Both the position numbers and the translations under genes were made by a program. 64,000 nt of DNA from positions 54,027,667 through 54,091,666 of the forward strand of contig CM061067.1 of the NCBI GenBank assembly GCA_030762895.1, given 5' to 3'. The stretch is from Sophora flavescens. Lineage: Eukaryota; Streptophyta; Magnoliopsida; Fabales; Fabaceae. The notes under the pieces were generated by a model. That model saw nothing but the letters and a program-made list of their open reading frames with translations, did no database searches and was not told the DNA's origin. Positions 56,537 to 64,000 of this stretch are shown in pieces (position 1 is the stretch's first letter; every line of letters starts with the position of its first letter).

Positions 56537-57770
56537 TGATGAGCCTCTGGTTGACTGGTTTTATAACTAGTAAAGACCATGGCTTTGTGCTAATTTTATA
56601 TCATTTTCGCCCAAATTAGACTTGATTGTCCTTAAGCAGCATTTTGAGTCTGTAAAGTGTTTTTAGGTTAATTTAGCTAATTTAGAGTCGAATAAAATAC
56701 TTACTGTTATTTCTTGTTTGCAGGTAATAAAAAGGAATAATTCTGGAGTGTCTAGCCACGCGAAAAGGCATTCGCCTCGCGAACCAGAAGGTGACTGTTC
56801 CAGAAATTGCCAACCATTCTGTCTCGCCCCACGAAACATGACTCGCCTCGCGAGTAATCCAGCCTTGGAAGACCAGAAGCCATCACGGCTTACGCGTGTT
56901 GAAAGTCACGGCTGTGACAGTTTGGAATTTGAAGAGTTTCGCCTCGCGAATGATAAGCTCGCCTCGCGAGAAGACCAAAAGCTGAAGTCTGTTCGTATTA
57001 TTCGCCTCGTGAAGGTGTTCTCGCCTCGCGAGAAAGCTGATTCCAGAAACTTGTATATAAGTCTGTTGTAGGCAGAACTGAGTTGGCCAGTAGTAGTTAG
57101 TTAGTTAGTAGTAGTTTTCAGTAGTTTATTTCTTTTCTTTTGTGTTTATTTCTGTAATGGAAAGCCACTCTCCTAGATTAATCTACTGTGATTGGTTTCA
57201 ATTACACTTGAGGTTTTGTGATTCCTGTTTTGTATGCTTTTCTCTTTTCAATACGATGCTATATGTTTATGTTTGCTTAATTCAGGAGTGTATAGTGTTG
57301 TATTGATTTGTTTCGGTGATGTTATGTTCCTATATATAATCGCGTTTGCTTAATTCGCGTGTGTTCAATCATGTTCGCTTAGTTCATGAGTGCTTCACCC
57401 CGTTTGCTTAATTCGGGAATAGGGACATATATCTGTAGTAGTGGTTTCGCTTGTAAATTGTTGCTACAACCGGGAGGGGATTAGAATCTGCTTAGGGCTT
57501 GGATTTATATGAACCAATGATAGTGGGAAACCGAGAACAGTAGGTTGATCGTCTTTAGTTTATTTGTTAATCTCTTAAACTGCTTTGTTTCCATTGCTTT
57601 GTTTTGTTTAGTTTTCTTTATTTTATTTCACTCCAACCCCCCCAAAACTGATTTTCTGTTAATAACAACAACCTAAGAGTCCTTGTGAGACGACATCCGA
57701 GTTGTCGCTTCTCTATCTACATTATTTTGTAAACGCTCGTTCTTTTTGGTGTGTGGCGACATCGCGACCA
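56537..57770 (+). repeat. 3' LTR of the LARD-like element
   Basis: Same order as the 5' LTR with scattered changes, several inside the CG-rich motifs (for example CGCG to CGTG near 57009). The last few bases differ (..CGCGACCA), so the end is uncertain by about 10 bases. Confidence 0.85.
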
Positions 57771-58810
57771 ATTTCAAGAATAGCAGCAATAGGGAGTTCA
57801 TCATCGTCTTCTTCTTCAGTCATAATGACTTTCCTTGCCCTCTTTGGTGCAGGTGAAAGAGTAGCACCGGTGGATACAGAGGGGACCGATCCTCTAGTAG
57901 TCCTCTTGGGAATGGGTTACCTCACAGCCACAGTTTTTCTCTTCGTTCCTTTCCTCAAACCAAGAATTGCAGCTTCGTTGGCTCCTAGAGTTTATTCCTT
58001 AACCTTCATTCTCTCTTCAAGCTTTGCCAACTCCACTTGCTTGTAAGTGCTGAGTTGCATGCCACTAAGATTTAATCGGTCAAAGTCTACAGCTTGCAAT
58101 CCTTTCTCACGAAGGAGTCTTTCTTGTTCATCCTTCGGCTTTGCACTTAAAATATTGTACACGCCTTGTTGCTTGAGAATTTTTGACAAGAGATGGGTGA
58201 AGGTAATGTGAGAGGCAGATTCTCTGTTGGTAATATCATCCTTGAAGCGATGAAATAGGATCCATGGAAGGTTAATCTTGGTTTCAAAAACCAGATGGCA
58301 CAAGCAGAATTTGTGATTAGCTGATAAATTGTCCTTGGAGACAATCTTATGCAGCACTACTTTATTCAGAATATGGTGAAGAATTCGGATGTGATATTTC
58401 ATCTCAGATGATTTCCAAGAATGATTTCTCACACTATCTTGCCTCATAAGGGTAACAACAATTGTTTCAGCACCACCTAGGTCTTCTTCCCAATTCTCAG
58501 TGAAGACTAATCCTTCTTGAGCACAAGCAATTGCATCAGAGATGGTTTTCTCTGATACTATCACTTTGCTTCCCGGCACGAATCCAACAACTTCGGTTTC
58601 AGATATCTTTGGTCTCCTCCAGAATTCCCTTATCATATCAGGATACACCGATACCTTTTCCAAGAAGATTCCATCCCAACCAGTAGCGTTGATGAACTTA
58701 CTCACATCCAAGTTGTACTCTTGTAGAATTCCGAAGTTGAAGTGGTGTTCCACGGATATGGACATCGTACCAGTTGCAAAAGCAGGCATGGGAGCAGTGG
58801 TTGAAGCCAT
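57771..58810 (-). pseudogene. Env-like region of element B, N-terminal part
   Basis: Minus-strand frame starting MASTTAPMPAF at 58810; an upstream in-frame ATG at 58978 is less likely because it would add a tail without family features. About 270 residues are open, with GWDGIFLEKVSVYPDMIREFW and VSEKTISDAI, resembling the 'putative plant transposon protein' region found in many plant retroelements, until a stop near 57992. The next part is basic (KRTTRG, KRARK) and acidic (EEEDDDE), then the frame is cut by the inserted element. Located directly behind pol, as env-like frames of Sireviruses are. Confidence 0.65.
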
Positions 58811-59273
58811 TGTTGAGTAAGAAGAGTTTTGGAAGAACAAAGGAGACAGAGAGTTCGAAAGATTGAGAGAAAGAGGTTGATGGTGAAGAGATGTGAAAAG
58901 ATTTTTAGAGGGAAAGAGGTTACTTTTAACGATTTCTGAAAACCAACGGTTTCCAAAAAAAATATAATGACAAGACATGTCATCAAGTGCAAAACGACGT
59001 TGGTAATCTTGGGACCATAAAAAGTTATGATGGTACTGATGAGGGTAGCTGACTCAGCAAGGAAATAGAAGCATTTTATATAAATGTGTTCAAGAACAAA
59101 TTAATATAATAAGCAATAAATGTGTGCATAGACGAGTCCACACAAGACTAAAAGTGGACGTGCAAAGACATAGATAGTGGATGCATAGAATCCACTTGCT
59201 CTGGATATCAAGACTAGTGGATGTTCAGAGAGAACATGCAGTGGACGATCAAATTAACACAAAATATACTAGC

Positions 59274-60914
59274 TCAATCCACTTGCAACATGTTCAAATG
59301 CTTTCTTATAAAGATAAATCTGTCCTCAGCAAGAGGTTTAGTGAAGATATCTGCCCATTGGTGGTCAGTATATATAAACTGAACATCAAACACACCTTTT
59401 TGCACATAATTCATAATAAAATGATGTTTAATTTCTATATATGCTTAGCTCAAGAATGCAATATTAAATTCTTTGATAAATTGATTGCAGTAGTATTATC
59501 ACACATAAGTGGAATACTACTTACAAATACATTGTAGTCCTCCAATTGGTGTTTGATCCATAGAAGTTGTGAGCAACAGCTTGCAGCTGATATGTATTCT
59601 GCTTCAGCAGTTGATAGAGCAATGGTACTTTGCCTTTTGCTTGACCATGTACTAGGTTAGATCCAATGAAGTGACATCCTCCACTGGTGCTTTTCTTTCA
59701 ATTCTATCTCCAGCATAGTCAGCATCGCAAAAACCAACTAATCTGTAATCATCATTTTTCTTAAAGCACAAACCCAGATTAGTAGTACCTTTTAAATATC
59801 TAAATATTCTTTTAACTGCTGAGAGATGAGACTCTCTAGGATCAGATTGAAAATGAGAACATAAGCAAACACTGAACATTATATCAGGCCTAGACGCAGT
59901 CATATATAAAAGAGATCCTAGCATACCTCTATATACCTTTTGGTCTACCTTTTTCTCTTTATCATCTTTGTTCAGTATTGAAGTGGGATGCATAGGGGTA
60001 TTCATTGGTTTGCAATCATCCATCTTAAACTTCTTTAGAAGTTCCATTGTATACTTAGTCTGATGGATGTACACCTCGTCCATAGATTGTTTAACTTGAA
60101 GTCCAAGGAAGAACTTGAGTTCTCCCATCATGCTCATTTCAAATTCTTTCTGCATTAACTTTGAGAATTCCTTGCATAGAGATTCATTAGTAGCACAAAA
60201 AATGATATCATCAACATAAATCTGTACTATAATGAAATCTGACTTAATAGATTTTCTAAATAGAGTTGTCTCCACTTTTCCTCTGTGAAAACCATTTCCC
60301 ATTAGAAACGAACTTAACCTATCATACCAAGCTCTAGGAGCTTGCTTAAGTCCATACAATGCTTTCTTAAGCTTATAAATATGTTGAGGGTGATTTATAT
60401 TTTCAAAGCCTGGAGGTTGCATGACATATACTTCTTCATTAATAAAGCCATTTAAGAATACACTTTCAACATCCATTTGAAAAAGCATAAAGCTATGATG
60501 TGCATCAAATGATATTAAAATTCTTATAGCTTCTAGTCTAGCAACTGGTGCAAAAGTTTCAGTGTAGTCTATACCTTCTTCTTCAGAGTAGCCTTGAGCA
60601 ACAAGTCTTGCCTTGTTTCTCACAACCTTACCATCTTCATCAAGCTTGTTTCTGTAGACCCACTTTGTTCCAATGACTGACTTGTCTTCAGGAAGGGGTA
60701 CAAGCGTCCAGACTTCACTTCTCTCAAACTGATTTAGCTCTTCTTGCATAGCAAGAATCCATCCTTCGTCCAGTATAGCTTCGTCCACTATCTTCGATTC
60801 ACATTCAGAGACAAGAGCATAATCACTTTGTTCTCTGAAGGTTGACCTAGTTCTTAGCTTGTCATTGGGGTCACCAATGATTTGATCTTGAGGATGGTGA
60901 TTTCTGAAAAACTA
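59274..60914 (-). pseudogene. Reverse transcriptase and RNase H of element B
   Basis: The open part 60788-59652 shows NQFERSEVWTLVPLP, GTKWVYRNKLDEDG, MDVESVFLNGFINEEVYV and the catalytic YVDDIIF. After a frameshift near 59690, RNase H continues to the stop at 59274 (IALSTAEAEY, DHQWADIFTKPL). A stop at 60912-60914 separates it from the integrase tail in the same frame. RNase H also has stops (for example near 59450). Inactive. Confidence 0.88.
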
Positions 60915-62351
60915 AGATTTCTGATCATTTTCCTGTTGAGAGGTAGAAGTTTCAGGTTGTTGTTGAGAAGTGTCGTCTACTTGGATATCAGTCTTGGTTT
61001 CTGGTTTCTCTCCTGAAATGTTTAGATCAAGATCTTCAAAAGCCTCATCTAACTCTGATAGATCCTTATCAGGCTGTTTGTCATCAAATTTCACATGAAT
61101 ACATTCTTCTACAACTAAAGCTCTAGAACTATGAACTCTAAAGCCTTTTGAAGTTTCAGAAAATCCTAGAAGGATTCCATTATCTACTTTAGCATCAAAT
61201 TTACCAAGTTGATCTTTTGTATTCAAAATATAACAAACATCCGAAAAGGGTGAAAGTATGAAATGTTGGGTTTTCTACCTTTCCACAATTCATAAGGAGT
61301 CTTATTCAGAATAGGTCTAATGTATATTCTATTCTGAATGTAGCAGGCAGTGTTCACAGCTTCAACCCAGAAGTGCTTAGGGACAGAATTGTTATTGAGC
61401 ATAGTCCTAGCAATCTCTTGAAGAGATATGTTCTTTCTCTCTACCACACCATTTTGATGTGGTGTTCTTGGTATTGAGAAGTTGTGTTGAATACCACTTT
61501 CTTCACAAAACTCATGGAATAGCTCATTGACAAATTCTCCTCCATGATCACTTCTAATTGAAGCTATACACATGCCTTTTTTCATTCTGTACACGTTTGC
61601 AGAATCCATAAATGACCTTGAATGACTCATCCTTGTGAGCAAGGAACATACCCCATGTCCATCTAGTGTAGTCGTCTACTATGAGAGGACCATATTTCTT
61701 TCCACTGACAGAGGCAGTCCTTGTTGGACCAAAAAGATCAAGGTGTAGCAATTCTAGTGGTCTGTTGGTACTAACAACATTCTTAGATTCAAAGGAACCT
61801 TTGACTTGTTTTCCCCTCTGACATGCATCACAGAGAGCATCAGATTTGAAACTAAGGTTTGGTAGTCCTCTTACAAGGCTATGCTTTTTTAGTTTTGAGA
61901 TTAATCTCAAACTTGCATGACCTAACCTTTTGTGCCAAATCCATCGCTCATCCTCAATGGACACTAGACATGAGACACTTTGATTTGAGAGGTCCTCTAA
62001 GTCAATCTTATACAGATTGTTTTGCCTCTGGGCAGTGAATAAGAGTGATCCATCAGCTTTCTCGACAAAACCCATATTTTTATTAAATGAAACAGCAAAC
62101 CCACTATCACATAATTGACTAATGCTAAGCAGATTGCATTTAAGACCATTTACTAACAGAACATTATCAATTGAGGGAAAATGATGTTTACCAATTTTAC
62201 CTATACCAATGATCTTTCCTTTTTGATTTCCACCAAATGTGACCCAGTCACCATCTTTAGGTCTAAGGTCTTGGAACATATACCTTTCCGAGCATCCACT
62301 GTCTAAGTACCAGGACTTCTGTTTCTTTCCTGTTGTTAAGCAGATCTGCAA
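60915..62351 (-). pseudogene. Protease end and integrase of element B (two frameshifts)
   Basis: Protease WYLDSGCSERYM, then the pre-integrase HHCC motif (WHKRLGHASLR, CDACQRGKQ), integrase DDE parts LHLDLFGPT, RSDHGGEF and HQNGVVERKN. Frameshifts fall near 61600 and 61230. The C-terminal part (61226-60915) holds GFRV and an acidic Gln/Thr-rich linker. Confidence 0.88.
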
Positions 62352-63991
62352 CAGGGATTATCTTATCTTTAGGTACCCAAATTGACTTGGGTCCTTTCTT
62401 GTTAGTGATCATAGGTCGTGAATGCTTTGCATGCTTGTTATGTATGCATTTAGAAGACACATGCCCACCTTTTCCACATACTTTGCAGTAAGTATTGGAA
62501 GGGTTTAATTATGACTTAGTATGCTGCGGACGGGCTTTAAAATCCTTATATTGTGTATGAACTTTTGATTTATTTAGAGATGCATCTTGCTTCTCTTTAT
62601 CATAGCCAATGCCAGATTTGTCATGTGGTGATCTAGAATATCTTAATATAAGATTTAATTTATCTGAGCTACCAACCAGTTTTGACAGAGAGTCTGTCAA
62701 GTATGTCACATCTTGTTTCGGTTTTTCAACTTCACAAGAGCTATCAGACTTACACTTAGTCTTATCAGTCAGACTAACATTGTTTGATTTTAATGTTTCA
62801 TTCTTATCCCTAAGGTTTTGATTTACCGTGCAGACCTTATTATAGTCCCTAGAAAGTTTAGTAAACTTATTTTTTAGACCCTTATACTCTTTAAACAATA
62901 TGCATGAATCATGCAACAATTCATCAAAAACAGTTTGAAGAGTGGATGGATCAAATTCTATTACCTCAGCAATCAGCATCAGTGAATTCACTTTCTGATG
63001 CAGTGGCAGCCATGAAGCAGATGTTTGCTTCTTCTCCTGCTTCATCTTCTTCATCTGAAGAAGACAGGTCAAGATCCTCCCAAGTAGCCATCAAGCCTTT
63101 CTTCTTTTTGAAGAATTTCTTTTTCTCCTTCAGCTCTGGTGAGTCAGCTTTGAAGTGCCCTGGTTTCTTACATTCAAAGCACAGGTGTGGACCTTTCTCC
63201 TTGGAATCTGACTTCTCCTTGGAGAATTTTTTGTTGAGCTGCTTCCTTCTGAATCCACCTTTCTTTCTCCACATGTGTTGTATTTTTATGGAGATGAAAG
63301 ATAGTTCTTCCTCATCTGAGTCATCTTCATTATTTGAAGAATCATCTTCATCTGAAGACTCAAAAACTTTAAGCATCTTTGAGGAACTAGCTTTCTTGGC
63401 CTTTAAGGTAATGGACTTTCCTTTTCTGGAGTTTTCCTTTTCATTAAGTTCAAGTTCGTGAACTTTTAATGATCCCAGAAGCTCTTCCAGAGAAATAGTA
63501 TTCAGATTCTTTGCTTCCTGGATAGCAGTTACCTTAGGTCTCCACTGCTTTGAGAGACTTCTCAAAATTTTTCTCACATGATCTCTATTTTCATAGACCT
63601 TTCCAAGAAAACTGAGACTGTTGGTGATTGTTTGGAATCTTCCAAACATTTGGTCTATGGTTTCATGATCAGTCATCTTGAATAGATCATACTGGTGAAC
63701 CAACATGCTTATCTTTCATTCCTTCACTTGTGAGGAACCTTCATGAGCTAGTGCAAGAGTATCCCAGATTTCTTTAGCTGGGTTGCAACTATGAACCTTG
63801 TCAAGCTCAGATCTGGTGATAGCACACATGAGATAGTGTTTAGCTTTCAAGTTTAGTTGATGTTGGCTTTTTTGCTCTTGAGTCCATTCAGCTCTAGGCA
63901 CTACAGCTCCAGCTTCACTCCTTGGCTCAGTGTAGCCATTTTCAATTAGTTCCCAGATATCAGCATTCTGTGCATCCAAGAATGCCATCAT
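62352..63991 (-). pseudogene. Gag of element B (stop, frameshift, altered knuckle)
   Basis: Minus-strand gag already in progress at 63991 (MMAFLDAQNADIWELIENG). A stop lies at 63716; the frame continues (VHQYDLFKMTDHETIDQMF) to 62966, then shifts into 63072-62509. The first zinc knuckle CFECKKPGHFKAD has Ser where the fourth ligand Cys should be (about 63130). A second knuckle-like CKVCGKGGHV is near 62480. Ser/Asp/Glu-rich tracts (63370-63290 and 63070-63020) are typical of Sirevirus gag. Confidence 0.85.
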
Positions 63992-64000
63992 CCTCTTTTT

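Larger units (their letters stand above)
53013..57770 (+). mobile_element. Non-autonomous LTR element (LARD-like, Athila/Tat-type)
   Basis: LTRs of about 1.23 kb (53013-54243 and 56537-57770) surround 2.3 kb without pol. The primer site is of the tRNA-Asp type and the 3' end before the LTR has GGGGACAAGCAAAGTTTAAG, a sequence often seen in Athila/Tat elements. Two small open frames are inside. LTRs are very similar, so it is recent. It lies in the env-like region of element B, antisense to it. A clean target duplication could not be found. Confidence 0.88.
49188..64000 (-). mobile_element. Sirevirus-like (Copia) element B, 5' end outside window
   Basis: Minus-strand element: gag (from at least 63991), pol (62351 to 59274), env-like region (58810 to 51144, split by the 53013-57770 element), polypurine tract and 3' LTR (50786 to 49188). 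The extra frame behind pol and the G-rich polypurine tract are Sirevirus hallmarks. Stops and frameshifts occur in gag, integrase, reverse transcriptase and RNase H. It inserted into the env-like end of element A after GAAGT. Confidence 0.88.

Noticed and set aside
53008..57790. Target-site duplication of the LARD-like element
   Set aside because: The left flank ends AGCAG, but no matching five bases adjoin the right end; an AGCAG near 57781 would need a longer LTR end that the 5' LTR does not support.

Overview
This is a plant nuclear window, most likely from a papilionoid legume. The evidence is intron-containing nuclear genes (a four-exon PSBS, a TLC-domain gene, a small two-exon plant-specific gene), an intron-bearing elongator tRNA-Met, and a dense nest of Copia (including Sirevirus/SIRE-like), Ogre/Tat-like and MITE elements. 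The species cannot be fixed from sequence alone. I find only three intact protein genes and one tRNA gene; almost everything else is transposon.

Layout. 1-3121: the 5' part of a minus-strand Copia element (LTR, primer site, leader, broken gag) whose gag is split by a 1.63-kb solo LTR with a perfect 5-bp target duplication. 3122-3252: LINE-like tail. 4042-5835: two-exon gene of unknown function. 7211-14405: a host segment present twice; between the copies lies a decayed Copia element (7287-12320), and the second copy is split by a 2.0-kb foldback element. 15655-16200: LINE-like repeat. 16610-28721: complete 12.1-kb Ogre/Tat-type element with 2.4-kb LTRs, a gag but no pol, and two satellite-like arrays; it landed in the end of a MITE (duplication GGACC). 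28745-32141: a run of MITEs, one with a GC-rich island. 33816-36009: PSBS (minus). 36752-36836: tRNA-Met (minus). 37772-38847: 1.08-kb near-perfect hairpin transposon with an exact 9-bp duplication. 39271-41497: TLC-domain gene (minus). 42331-43369: MITEs. 44245-64000: nested Copia graveyard: a Sirevirus LTR fragment, an old plus-strand Copia gag, the 3' end of Sirevirus A, and the larger part of Sirevirus B (minus; gag, pol, env-like region, 3' LTR), whose env-like region is split by a 4.76-kb non-autonomous LTR element (53013-57770).

The genes do not form a functional unit; PSBS, the tRNA and the TLC gene are independent housekeeping loci between repeats. The most unusual pattern is that several unrelated transposon families each carry short CG-containing palindromes, usually paired at a fixed small spacing: TCGCCTCGCGA pairs at 19-20 bp in the 53-kb element, TCACG..CGTGA pairs at 18 bp in the solo LTR, GGCGCC pairs at 15 bp in the foldback elements, and TAATCGATTA repeats in the first Copia. 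The 19-bp TCGCCYCGCGA pair recurs inside an otherwise AT-rich MITE at 28974-29003. This is read directly from the sequence; its function is unknown. All coordinates and comparisons were made by eye.
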